This document shows positions 7,880 to 17,000 of a stretch of DNA of 46,121 nt, in pieces. The notes under the pieces were generated by a model. That model was not told the DNA's origin. It did no database searches and saw only the letters and a list, made by a program, of their open reading frames with translations. Both the position numbers and the translations under genes were made by a program. Positions within the stretch are counted from its first letter, which is position 1. Every line of letters begins with the position of its first letter. Source of the DNA: Methylobacter sp. (GTDB lineage Bacteria > Pseudomonadota > Gammaproteobacteria > Methylococcales > Methylomonadaceae); NCBI RefSeq assembly GCF_004322395.1, contig NZ_SCTW01000033.1, forward strand, positions 1-46,121. Reading direction: 5' to 3'.

Positions 7880-9010
7880 TTAGGCTTCACCCAAGCTATC
7901 GCCTTGTAAATTAAATAACCGTACTTCAACTTTTTTCACAGCGGGCACTTGAGCATGAACAAGTGCGGCAATACGTTGTTCAATATCTGTCCACAAAGTC
8001 TGTGCACCGGGCTCGTTTCTTAATCTTTCGGTTGCTGCTTCCACGGTGTTCGCTTGTTCCAGTTCCTGTACCAGATGGCTGTCAAGCCCTCGTTCCGCGG
8101 CTATGCGAGCAACGATACGCATCGCCATGTCGCTCTTGCCGGAGTGCGTATCCCATACCCCATCCAGCACTTTGGCAATTTTGCCCGGATGTCCCAACAG
8201 CCACAACACATCCAATTCTCGCTGTTGTTCAGCCAAGGACTGCTGCACAAAGCCGAGCGTATCGCCAAGAAAATTGGCGATCTGCACTGAGCGTTGTTCG
8301 GGCAAACCCAGTGTTTGTTTAGCATAACTGCGGCCGATTTTGCCCGGCAGCAAAGCGATGCTGTTTACGTCGTTGCCCAAAGCGACACGGACATAAACCT
8401 CAATCGAAGCAATCCATGACGCCAGCGACAACGGTTCGACTATGCCTGAAGTGCCGAGTATCGATATGCCGCCGACTATGCCGAGTTTCGGGTTAAAAGT
8501 TTTTTTAGCGATAACCTCGCCGTTGACACAACCTATGGTCAGGTCGAGGCCTTGATCACTATTACCGGCCGCTTCAACAACTGCCTGCCGCATCATCTCG
8601 CGCGGCGTCGGGTTGATTGCAGGTTCCCCTACTGCTACGCGCAAGCCCGGTTGGGTCGTAATGCCGACGCCGGCTCCTGCGAAGAAGCGTATTTTCCCTT
8701 TGTTGTTTTTTCTTACCTCGGCAAAGATGGTTGCTCCGTGCGTGTTATCCGGGTCATCGCCGCCGTCCTTGAGTACCTCGGCTCGAACCGTTTGCTCGTT
8801 TAGCCAACGACAATCCTGAATCGGTACGGTCAGGTAATGCGCATTGTCAGGCAATGTTATTTGCACCTGAATGCGATGTTCACCGTACAACAGCAGGTAG
8901 AGCGCGGCTTTAACTGCCGCCGTAGCGCAGCTTCCTGTAGTGCGTCCGCGCCGTAAACCGTTCGGTGCAAGAACATTGAGATCGAATTCTCTAAGCCCCG
9001 TCTGAGCCAT
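7880..9010 (-). CDS. cbiD: Cobalt-precorrin-5B (C1)-methyltransferase
   Basis: CbiD methylates C1 of cobalt-precorrin-5B and is a marker of the early-cobalt route; the aerobic route uses CobF. It has 376 residues, the normal size. Seen: RRGRTTGSCATAAVKAAL near the N terminus (the CbiD signature), GGDDPDNTHGATI, FAGAGVGITTQPGL, AINPTPREMM, GISILGTSGIVEPLS and a late LLGHPGKIAKVLDG. The ATG at 9010 is chosen; the frame is open to a TTG at 9070 but that part runs into a palindromic repeat. No strong ribosome binding site is visible, so its expression may depend on translation of the genes before it. Confidence 0.95.
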   Translation of the reverse strand: MAQTGLREFDLNVLAPNGLRRGRTTGSCATAAVKAALYLLLYGEHRIQVQITLPDNAHYLTVPIQDCRWLNEQTVRAEVLKDGGDDPDNTHGATIFAEVRKNNKGKIRFFAGAGVGITTQPGLRVAVGEPAINPTPREMMRQAVVEAAGNSDQGLDLTIGCVNGEVIAKKTFNPKLGIVGGISILGTSGIVEPLSLASWIASIEVYVRVALGNDVNSIALLPGKIGRSYAKQTLGLPEQRSVQIANFLGDTLGFVQQSLAEQQRELDVLWLLGHPGKIAKVLDGVWDTHSGKSDMAMRIVARIAAERGLDSHLVQELEQANTVEAATERLRNEPGAQTLWTDIEQRIAALVHAQVPAVKKVEVRLFNLQGDSLGEA

Positions 9011-9030
9011 ACTTTTAGGTCTAAAAGCCC

Positions 9031-9102
9031 TGTAGGGTACGCTGTGCGTACCTCGTTTGCCCTGAGGCAACCGTCATTGAAGTACGCAGAGCGTACCCTA
9101 CA
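9031..9102. repeat. TGTAGGGTACGC inverted repeat
   Basis: TGTAGGGTACGCTGTGCGTA (9031 onwards) is inverted as GTACGCAGAGCGTACCCTAC (9082 onwards), with a 30-bp loop containing a smaller inverted pair (TTTGCCTGAGGCAA). The same element appears at 11489-11550. It fills most of the gap between the cbiX-cbiC fusion and cbiD. Confidence 0.8.
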
Positions 9103-9112
9103 AGGATGACTA

Positions 9113-10675
9113 TCATTCCGTATTTAAGCGATCTGAAAGCTGGTTTACCGCATCGATCATTAACCCATTGACGACCGTTGCCGCCCACGGTGAACCGCCA
9201 CGCGTACCGCTGTTGGTGATGCGCGGCACTTGCAGGCAACGTTTCAACTCAGCCTTGGATTCGCAAGTGCCGACAAAGCCGACCGGTAGCCCGATCACCA
9301 GTTGCGGCCGCCAGCCGTGTTCGCGGATCAAGCGCACCGCTTCCATAATCGCAGTCGGCGCATCGCCTATCGACAACACGATATCGTTACCGAATTTTTC
9401 GAACGCGCGCCGAATGCCTGCTGCGGAACGAGTGATGCCTTGCGTTTGCGCCATCAGCGCCGTCTCGTGATCATGCACCCCGCACCAGGTTTCGATGCCG
9501 AGCTGTTCGAGCAAAGCGCGCTTTAAGCCGGTCTGTACCATAGTTACGTCGGTTACCACGCGCTTGCAGCGGAGCAGCGCACGGATGCCGGTTTCGATCG
9601 CACCTGCCGAGAAATAAATGTCATCGACTGCATTAAAATCGCCGCTGGTATGCACCAGTCGTTGCAACACAGTTAAATGCGCCTCGGGAAAAACCGACCA
9701 GTCGCGCCCTGCATTGATAATGCGGAAACTTTCGGCCTCTATCGGATGCGGCACATAAGGCGCAAATTCCGTTGCGGCTTCTGTTGTTTTCTCGAACAAG
9801 CCGCGCACTTGAAGATGATGAGGGCGTTGCGGCTCGCCGACCTGCTGTTCGAAACCGACGATTTGCACCCGGTATTTGCATAGCGAGCAGTTCATCTCAG
9901 CACGGCCTTCTATCGCTTCTTGCGCCCTGGCGATTAGCACATCGGCCACATTCGGATGTACGCCGAGGTAACCTGATTTAAGCACTTCCAATTCGGGTTC
10001 ACGTTGCTGCAACGCATCGGCCGCGTCATAAATGCGCTTGACCAGTATGCCGTCGAACAGGAAAAACGGCACGACGATCAGTCGCGCATAGCCCAGCTTT
10101 GCAACGGTACGCAAACCGTCGGCGACCAGCGGTTTGGCCGTGCCTGAATAACACACGTAGGACGCGCCAAAGCCCATGCCTTCTTCTATCATCCGCGCGA
10201 ATTTGGCGACTTCGCCATTTGCATCGGGATCGGTGGTGCCGCGGCCGACCAACACTAGGCAAGTGTCGTCGCGGCGCACTGTTTTAGTCGATGTTGCTTC
10301 GGCCTCGACGATGCGCTCTTGCACTACTTGCAGCAATAACGGATGCAAGCCCATCGGCGCGCCGAAATGAAAGTCGATCTCGGGATGTTCGTATGCAAAG
10401 GTCAGCAGCTCGCTGGGCATGTCGTTTTTGGCATGAGTCGCTGCCAGTAAAATGCCGGGCACCATGACCACTTGTTTGGCATCAGCGTTTAGTTGATCTG
10501 CAATCGCCTGATCGATAGTCGGGGCGGCGAATTCCAGATAACCGTGGCTGACCGTATGCTGCGGTGCGCGCTCCTTGACCAGTTCAATCAGTTGCTCGAA
10601 TTCCCGAATGCCGTCGGCATCGCGGCTGCCGTGGCCTGCGATAACGATGCCGAATTGTTGTGTTCCGTCCTGCAT
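9113..10675 (-). CDS. cbiX-cbiC: CbiX-CbiC fusion: sirohydrochlorin cobaltochelatase / (cobalt-)precorrin-8 methylmutase
   Basis: A 520-residue bifunctional protein. Residues 1-260 hold two CbiX-type chelatase halves. The first has likely catalytic histidines H15 (AGHGSRD) and H81 (PGILLAATHAKND); the second has lost the matching His (VGRGTTD). Next comes MNCSLC (261-266), a MxCxxC motif known to hold a [4Fe-4S] centre in the long CbiX of Bacillus megaterium. Residues about 309-520 are CbiC/CobH (PHPIEAESFRII, LVHTSGDF with H342, FSAGAIETG, GDAPTAIMEA, GLPVGFVGTCESK, TNSGTRGGS). It thus joins early cobalt insertion with the late C11-to-C12 methyl shift. Its ATG overlaps the cbiE stop as TGATG. 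Confidence 0.94.
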   Translation of the reverse strand: MQDGTQQFGIVIAGHGSRDADGIREFEQLIELVKERAPQHTVSHGYLEFAAPTIDQAIADQLNADAKQVVMVPGILLAATHAKNDMPSELLTFAYEHPEIDFHFGAPMGLHPLLLQVVQERIVEAEATSTKTVRRDDTCLVLVGRGTTDPDANGEVAKFARMIEEGMGFGASYVCYSGTAKPLVADGLRTVAKLGYARLIVVPFFLFDGILVKRIYDAADALQQREPELEVLKSGYLGVHPNVADVLIARAQEAIEGRAEMNCSLCKYRVQIVGFEQQVGEPQRPHHLQVRGLFEKTTEAATEFAPYVPHPIEAESFRIINAGRDWSVFPEAHLTVLQRLVHTSGDFNAVDDIYFSAGAIETGIRALLRCKRVVTDVTMVQTGLKRALLEQLGIETWCGVHDHETALMAQTQGITRSAAGIRRAFEKFGNDIVLSIGDAPTAIMEAVRLIREHGWRPQLVIGLPVGFVGTCESKAELKRCLQVPRITNSGTRGGSPWAATVVNGLMIDAVNQLSDRLNTE

Positions 10676-11430
10676 CAGCTAGCTGCTCCCGACGGTTCGA
10701 TCTGGCTGGACATAGGGTTGCGGGTGCGGATCAGCATGATACTCATGTCGCTAAATTCCTGTGTCGCACAGTCGGCGAGCGTGCCGTGCCACTCCGCTTC
10801 GGCAATTGCTCCTTGCATTGCTCTACCTCCTGCATCCATGCAGTCGTCGGAACGCGTCAGATTCTCCCAAACTTCAGTCGGATGATCCGGCGATATGCCT
10901 TGTTCCAATAGATATGCAGCAATATGGCGTGGCATGAATGAGCGGGCTTCATCCCACGGACAAGGAATCACGATTGCATTGCGCTGGTCTTGCAGCACAT
11001 GCACCAGATGTTGTTTAAACGGGGTTAAATCGCCGCGGCGGTGAAAAGTGATAAATGTCGTTTCGTCGAAACAGACTTTTGCGCGCGATGCGAGTATTTG
11101 CGCCGAAGAAATGCCAGGCACGGTTTCGACCGGATGGCCGCAAGCCCGCTCGACTCGTTCCAGGTACTGGAAGCCGCTGAAATGGATGTCGCCCATGAAC
11201 ACTACCACGCAATTTTTGCCGGCATGGTGTTCGGCCGCGACTTGCGCCAATTGTTCGGTTTGGTCGCGGTAATTCATTAGAACGACTTGCGCGGTAGCGG
11301 GAATCAGGCTTTGCACGACGTTAACGACGGCATCGAATCCGGCGACCACGTCGGCGTTGCGAATCAATTCAGCGCCTCGCTGGGTCAAATAGCCAACATC
11401 GCCGGGGCCTGCGCCTATGCAGATAATCAT
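10675..11430 (-). CDS. cbiE: (Cobalt-)precorrin-7 C5-methyltransferase, CbiE
   Basis: A SAM-dependent tetrapyrrole methylase of the CbiE branch (N-terminal half of CobL). It has 251 residues. Seen: [67 protein letters not shown] and ENLTRSDD. The start is ATG with AAGGA 6 bases upstream. The segment [18 protein letters not shown] after TRSDD is longer than the usual ENLTxPDExxxxGTL and is encoded over a CTGCATCCATGCAG palindrome (10830-10843), probably a small in-frame repeat insertion. There is no CbiT (C15 methylation and decarboxylation) domain here or next door. Confidence 0.92.
   Translation of the reverse strand: MIICIGAGPGDVGYLTQRGAELIRNADVVAGFDAVVNVVQSLIPATAQVVLMNYRDQTEQLAQVAAEHHAGKNCVVVFMGDIHFSGFQYLERVERACGHPVETVPGISSAQILASRAKVCFDETTFITFHRRGDLTPFKQHLVHVLQDQRNAIVIPCPWDEARSFMPRHIAAYLLEQGISPDHPTEVWENLTRSDDCMDAGGRAMQGAIAEAEWHGTLADCATQEFSDMSIMLIRTRNPMSSQIEPSGAAS
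10830..10853. repeat. CTGCATCCATGCAG palindrome inside cbiE
   Basis: A perfect palindrome with a CC loop (10830-10843) runs on into CAGTCGTCGG. The CAT-CC-ATG apex also occurs at 88-103, and GCAGTCGTCGG recurs at 22520-22530 near another CAT-CC-ATG palindrome. It appears to be a fragment of a dispersed element within the reading frame. Confidence 0.55.
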
Positions 11431-11459
11431 AATTGTTCCTTGTTAATTAGTGTTTCTGT

Positions 11460-11550
11460 CCACGAAAAACACGAAAAGCACGAAAAATTGTAGGGTGCGC
11501 TGTGCGTACCTTTAGGCTTAATCTTAATGGTACGCACAGCGTACCCTACA
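11460..11550. repeat. CACGAAA array joined to TGTAGGGTGCGC inverted repeat
   Basis: Three units of the 9-bp CACGAAANN repeat (11460-11487) run straight into the inverted repeat TGTAGGGTGCGCTGTGCGTA (11489 onwards) and its partner at 11529-11550. This is the same element as at 9031-9102. No gene is seen in 11431-11763. Confidence 0.8.
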
Positions 11551-11610
11551 GGACTAAAAAATGTGGTGAATAAGCGTAGTGCCTCCACCAATTTAAAGTT
11601 TTGCTTCGAT

Positions 11611-11665
11611 AACGTTGCGAGTTAGACCTTCCAGGTTTTAAAAACCTGGAAGGTCTGTGTATCGG
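11611..11665. repeat. 55-bp palindromic repeat, copy 2
   Basis: A second copy of the element at 7700-7754 in the same orientation: AACGTTGCGAG flank, a 33-bp palindrome (11624-11656), then TATCGG. There are three differences in 55 positions. Confidence 0.85.
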
Positions 11666-11763
11666 AAGCTGGACGGGGCATGTTATTTCGTCTTGTCTGC
11701 TCACGCAAAGTGCGAAAAAGTTGACTTGAGGCACTGCGCGTGGAAACGAGGTGAATTTCAAGT

Positions 11764-13656
11764 TCATTTAAGACATCCACGTATCGTAAGAGCCAAGTTT
11801 TCTGCTGACAACTCTTCCAGTGTCAGGCATTCGGCACCTAGGGCTTGCGCGAGTTGCCGGGCACGGCCTAAGCGCAAATAGCCGGTTTCGGTATCGAGCA
11901 CCAGCGCTGGTACACCACATTCTGCAAGTAATCCTGCAAACCTTAGCGACTCCTGCCAAGGGTCGTTGCCATCGTTCAACGCAACATTAGCCTTACCGTC
12001 GCTAAGCAGTACCAGCAACGGAGGCATGGTGGTTTTTTCCAGTGTTTCCAGTGCCACAGACAGCGCATGAGGCAACGGTGTACGGCCGCCTGTAGGCAGT
12101 TCGCGGAGGTTCTGTTCGGCAAGATCGACGCTACGAGTAGGCGACAGTAATAACTGTGCTGATTCGCCGCGAAAGCTGATTACGGCCACTTCATCACGCT
12201 GCTGGTAGGCATCGGTCAACAACGATAAAACCGCACCTTTCACCGCTTCCATGCGCCGTTGCGCAGCCATCGAACCGGAGGCATCGACGACGAACAAGAT
12301 CAGGTTAGCGTTTTTGCCTGAGCGGATTTGTTGGTGTAAGTCGTCTTTTGTCACCTGGAATTCGTTTGAACCGCGAAGTGCCGCGCTACGCAATGTCGCG
12401 CCGACGGCAAGACTGTTTGGGTTCTGGTCCGGCACTGCGCGAACGACGCGGCCGCGTGGTGCATCTTTCGCGGTACTGCGCTTGCCTGCGTTGAAACGTT
12501 TGGAAGCGGTATCCACTTCTAAGCGTCGTACATTATTGGCGGACGCGGCGGCGAAAACCTGTTGCTGGTCTTGTGCTTCACCGTTACTTTCAGAGTTTTC
12601 CTGCCCGGTATATTCATCGCCGGATTCGCTTTCATCAGGCGGCTGCAATGCTTGTTGCATCAGATCGTCAAGTTGCTCCTGATCCAGTCCGGGCTGTTCG
12701 AACGGTTTACGTCTGCGCCGATGCGGTAGCACCAGTTCCGCCGCGCTACGCACATCTTGCGGTGTTACTTGCGACCGGCCGTCGAGCGCCGCCAATGCCC
12801 GCGCCGCTTTATGCATGACGATATCGGCGCGAAGGCTGGCTACTTCGAATTCGCAGCATAAATGACTGATCAAATCGAGCAACGCGTCATCCAGCGTTAC
12901 TTCGGCTAATAACTGCTGCGCTGTTGCGAGTTGATGGCGCAAAGCTTGTTGCTCTTGCATCCAGGCCGCAGCGTAAACCGTAGGATTGGCTTCGAACGCG
13001 ATGCGCCGGCGCACGACTTCGGAACGCATGGCTTTGTCGCGCGGCGCGGTCACTTCGACCATCAGGCCGAAGCGATCCAACAATTGCGGGCGCAAATCGC
13101 CTTCCTCCAGATTCATCGTGCCGATCAGCGTGAAGCGGGCAGGGTGGCTGATCGATAGACCTTCGCGCTGCACGGCATTGACGCCCATCGCCGCGGCATC
13201 CAACAGCACATCGACTAGATGATCGGGGAGCAGGTTGACTTCATCGATATACAGTATGCCCCGGTGCGCCGAAGCCAGCAGGCCGGGCTTGAATACGCGC
13301 TGTCCGCCTTTGAGCGCTTGTTCTAAATCCAGCGTGCCGATAACGCGGTCTTCGGTTGCGCCGAGCGGCAAGGTGACGAAAGGTACGCTGTCCGCTTGCG
13401 CCGTTGCATGTTCGGCATTGCAGGTTTCGCAATGTTGATACGGTGCGCCGGGCAAGCAGTTGTAAGCGCAACCTACAACCCTATCGATCAGCGGCAGGAT
13501 GTCGGTCAGCGCCCGCGCCGCAGTGCTTTTTGCTGTGCCTTTATCGCCGCGTATCAGTACGCCGCCCAGCGACGGATCGACCGCGCATAGTAGCAATGCA
13601 GTCTTGAGCTGGGTTTGTTCGACAATCGCGGAAAAAGGGAAAGTGGCTTGGTTCAT
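11764..13656 (-). CDS. Fused ChlI/ChlD-type AAA+ and VWA protein, partner of CobN
   Basis: Magnesium-chelatase-like ATPase and integrin-I-like subunits in one chain of 630 residues. N-terminal AAA+ domain: Walker A RGDKGTAKST near 36-44, a four-cysteine cluster CAYNCLPGAPYQHCETC, Walker B ILYIDEVNLL, sensor TMNLEEGDLRPQLLDRFGL. An acidic linker (PPDESESGDEYTGQENSES) leads to a VWA domain with MIDAS DASGSMAAQ and TGGRTPLP. Beside cobN, and with no CobS/CobT in sight, it most likely powers cobalt insertion by CobN. No bacteriochlorophyll genes are near to suggest magnesium chelation. The ATG at 13656 is chosen; the 24 codons upstream read through a CACGAAA repeat. Confidence 0.9.
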   Translation of the reverse strand: MNQATFPFSAIVEQTQLKTALLLCAVDPSLGGVLIRGDKGTAKSTAARALTDILPLIDRVVGCAYNCLPGAPYQHCETCNAEHATAQADSVPFVTLPLGATEDRVIGTLDLEQALKGGQRVFKPGLLASAHRGILYIDEVNLLPDHLVDVLLDAAAMGVNAVQREGLSISHPARFTLIGTMNLEEGDLRPQLLDRFGLMVEVTAPRDKAMRSEVVRRRIAFEANPTVYAAAWMQEQQALRHQLATAQQLLAEVTLDDALLDLISHLCCEFEVASLRADIVMHKAARALAALDGRSQVTPQDVRSAAELVLPHRRRRKPFEQPGLDQEQLDDLMQQALQPPDESESGDEYTGQENSESNGEAQDQQQVFAAASANNVRRLEVDTASKRFNAGKRSTAKDAPRGRVVRAVPDQNPNSLAVGATLRSAALRGSNEFQVTKDDLHQQIRSGKNANLILFVVDASGSMAAQRRMEAVKGAVLSLLTDAYQQRDEVAVISFRGESAQLLLSPTRSVDLAEQNLRELPTGGRTPLPHALSVALETLEKTTMPPLLVLLSDGKANVALNDGNDPWQESLRFAGLLAECGVPALVLDTETGYLRLGRARQLAQALGAECLTLEELSAENLALTIRGCLK

Positions 13657-13675
13657 TTTAAAAATGGATATTTGT

Positions 13676-14040
13676 CCACGAAAGGCACGAAAAACACGAA
13701 AGAAATCAATAATGTTGTCTGCAAGCAATTTGACCCTAATATTACGCTCGTTCCCAAGCTCCAGCTTGGGAATGCAGTCTTGGAAGCTCTAGCTTCCTGT
13801 CCGGCACGCGAAGCCAGAGCTTCGTGTACTGGGTTCCCAAGCTGGAGCTTGGGAACCAGCTTAAATGATAAATACTGTTTACAGTTTAAAATTCGGTTTT
13901 TAAATCTCCTCACCCCAGCCCCCTCCAGCAGAAGAGGGCGTTTAGGTGCCAAATTTTGATACATGAGGAATTGATCAAGTTTATTTGGACAGTAATCTGA
14001 GTATTTTCGTGCTTTTCGTGCTTTTCGTGTTTTTCGTGGA
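13676..14040. repeat. Nested repeat block between cobN and the chlI/D-type gene
   Basis: CACGAAA 9-bp arrays in opposite orientation form the ends (13676-13702 and 14004-14040). Inside lie an inverted pair of GTTCCCAAGC..GCTTGGGAA palindromes (13750-13772 and 13833-13856) and, at about 13907-13942, a CTCACCCCAGCCCCCTCC..GAGGGCG piece akin to the element inside cobN. No gene is seen in 13657-14062. Confidence 0.75.
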
Positions 14041-14062
14041 TAAAACAAATTTTCCATAGGCA

Positions 14063-17000
14063 TTATGCCCCGCGCGGTGTTTCGCCGCGCGCCTCCAGCA
14101 GGGTTTCGCTATGCAGGTATAAAGTCTGCAATGCGTCCAGCGTTTGTTGCTTCGGTTCTGCCCACATGCCGCGGCTGGCGGCCTCCAGCAGACGTTCGGC
14201 TATCGCGTTTTGCGCCCAAGGGTTAGCTTGTTCCAGAAAGCGCTGCATTTCCGGGTCCATCGCATAAGTCTCAGCGACTTGTTCGTACATCCAGTCGTCC
14301 ATCACTTGTGCGGTGGCGTCGTAGCCGAATAAATAATCGACGGTCGCGGTCAGTTCCAGTCCGCCTTTGTAGCCGTGACGGCGGATGCTGTCCAGCCATT
14401 TTGGGTTGACGACGCGGGAGCGGAACACACGCAGGGTTTCTTCCTTTAAGTCACGGACTTGCGCTCGCGACGGATCGTGGCTGTCACCGAAATACTTGCG
14501 CGGCTGCTGGCCGGTTAAGGCTCTGATTGTCGCGATCATGCCGCCGTGGAATTGCAGGTAATCGTCGCTGTCGAAAATATCGTGCTCGCGGTTATCCTGG
14601 TTGTGCAATGCGACCTGGACGCCTGACAACCGGGTTCTAAAAGCATCGCGCTGGTCGTTGCCCTGCTGGCTGCGACCGTAGGCATAGCCGCCCCAGTTGA
14701 CGTAGGCTTCGGCGAAATCGGCATCGGCTTGCCAATTTTTTTCCTGAATCAGCGGCAATATGCCCGCGCCGTAACTGCCGGGTTTGGCTCCAAAGATGCG
14801 TAAGGCTGAGCGTTGCGAAGCTTCATCTTCGCTCAGGCCTTTGCCAATCCATTCGCCCAGTTCGGCTAAATAATGCTTGCGGACAAAGTTTTGCGACAGC
14901 GGTTCGTCCAGCGCGATCACGGCGTTGACTGCGTCGTCGATCAGGTCGATCAGTTGCGGGAACGCGTCGCGGAAAAAGCCGCTGATGCGCGTCGTCACAT
15001 CAATGCGCGGGCGTTTCAGTTCCTCCAAAGGAATCACTTCGATTCCGGTCAAACGGCGGTTTTCGTGCTGCCAGACCGGACGCACGCCGAGCAATGCTAA
15101 AATCTGCGCGACGTCATCGCCGTGGGTGCGCATTGCGCTGGTACCCCAGATGCTGATCGCGACGCTCTCGGGGTAATCGCCGGTTTCGCGGACGTAGCGC
15201 GATAAAACTTCATTGGCAAGTTGCTGACCGACTCGCCAGGCTGATTGGGAAGGTACGCTACGCGGATCGACCGAGTAAAAATTGCGTCCGGTCGGCAGGA
15301 TGCTTGCCATGCCGCGTGTCGGCGAGCCGCTAGGGCCGGCCGGGACATAGCCGCCGGACAGGCCGTGCAGCAGGTTATCGATTTCGTCGGTGGCTCGGGC
15401 GAGGTTGGGTGCTAATTCGCGGCAAGCAAAGTTCAGTATGCGTTTTACGGCAGTGAAATCGGCAGGGCTGTTTCCGATTTCACAGATAGCTAGATCTATA
15501 GGTAACACTGTTGGCTTAAGAGCAGGTGCCCCTTCTCCCTGAGGGACAAATCCGCCGGGAGCGGATTTGCACTCGCCCGCAGGGTGGCGGACAGGACAGT
15601 CCGACATGATTAGGCTGGGATGAGGGGATTTAAATAAGTTTTCTTCCTTATTTTGATTTCCCCTCACCCCACCCTCTCCCTCTGGAGAGGGCTTTGTACT
15701 GTATAAGTCGGCTGTACTGATACCAAAGATTCCATTGATGGCTAAGTCTATGGCGGATTCGGCGTAAGCATTCGCCTGTAATTCGCTGAATAATCGTTTG
15801 CATAAGGCTTCGATGGTTTCCAATACATCGGCATGAGTAGGCAAAGGCCGTTCGGCCAGTTTTTCTAGCTCGGCATTTGTTTGATTCAAGCGATGGCCCT
15901 GATGTTCCAGCAGCGAGTCCATGCTCAGGCCGAATAACCGGGCAATTTCAATAGGCAGTCCGGGGATGTCCTGATTCGGCAAGCGGGTCAGCGAGACCAG
16001 CATGTCTGTTAGTTGCTCGTTTTCGGGCGTCTGTCCGAGTATATGCAAACCGTCGCGGATTTGCGCCGCGCCCAGTTCGCACAAGTAGCCGTCCAGATCC
16101 TCAATCAAATGCGCGACATCGGCACCGGCCATTTTGGTCAGCAGTTCGGGCAGCCCGTCTTCGTCGTGATCATGGTCATGCTCGTGATGATGTTCGCCAT
16201 GTTCATGGTGATAATCATGGCCGTGATGCCCATGATCGTGGTCATGATGATCTGCATGGTCATGAGCGTGTTCGTCATAATCCTGATGCCGATGTTCATG
16301 TGCATGGCAGTGCTCATGATGGTGATGGTCGTGCTCATGGCTGTGATCGTGATGTCCATGATGATCATGGTCGTGATGGTCATCGTGATCATGGTCGTGG
16401 TGCAACAGCCGCGCCTGCAAATCGGCGTCCAGGTTGGTTTCTTTGACCAAATCCCAGATTTGTTGTTGCAACAGCGGCAGCTTGGCCGGATCGAGCACTT
16501 CCACTTGGTAATATTCATCGACCAGTTGGGTCAGTTGGGCCAACGCGCCGTAAGTGTCTGCGGTGGTCATCGGTGGCGTCAGGTGATCGACGACGACGGC
16601 ATGAGCGCGGCGCTTGGCCTGCGCGCCTTCGCCGGGATCGTTGATAATAAATGGGTAGAACAACGGCATGTCGCCCAACAGCGCATCGGGGAAACAGTTT
16701 TCCGATAAGCCCACGCCTTTACCCGGCAACCATTCGAGCGTACCGTGCTTACCGACATGCACTATCGCATCGGCCTTCCATTCGTCGCGCAGCCAGCGAT
16801 ACAGCGCATAGTAATGATGAGTGGGTGGTAAGTCGGGCTGGTGGTAGATCGCGTCGGGGTCCATGCCGTAACCGCGCGGCGGCTGCAATGCCACGAAAGT
16901 GTTGCCAAGTTCTATGCCTGCCAGCGCAAGATGATCGTCATGCAAATAAGCCTCGCCGGGTGCGGCTCCCCATTGTGCGGTCATTTTCTGCTGCATCTCG

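Noticed and set aside
11764-13656. Reading the AAA+/VWA protein as a magnesium chelatase for bacteriochlorophyll
   Set aside because: No bch genes occur here and the gene lies between cobN and cbiE, so a cobalt role with CobN is more likely.
13653-14063. Open frames on both strands between cobN and the chlI/D-type gene
   Set aside because: They are translations of CACGAAA and GTTCCCAAGC repeats; no family features.
16138-16518. A minus-strand frame rich in Met, Ile and Thr
   Set aside because: It is the shifted frame of the same His/Asp-rich DNA within cobN.
16013-16708. A + strand frame of 231 codons that reads like a Met/Val-rich membrane protein
   Set aside because: It is the antisense of the His-rich tract of cobN; CAT/CAC codons give ATG/GTG on the other strand. 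The sense frame is a clear chelatase.
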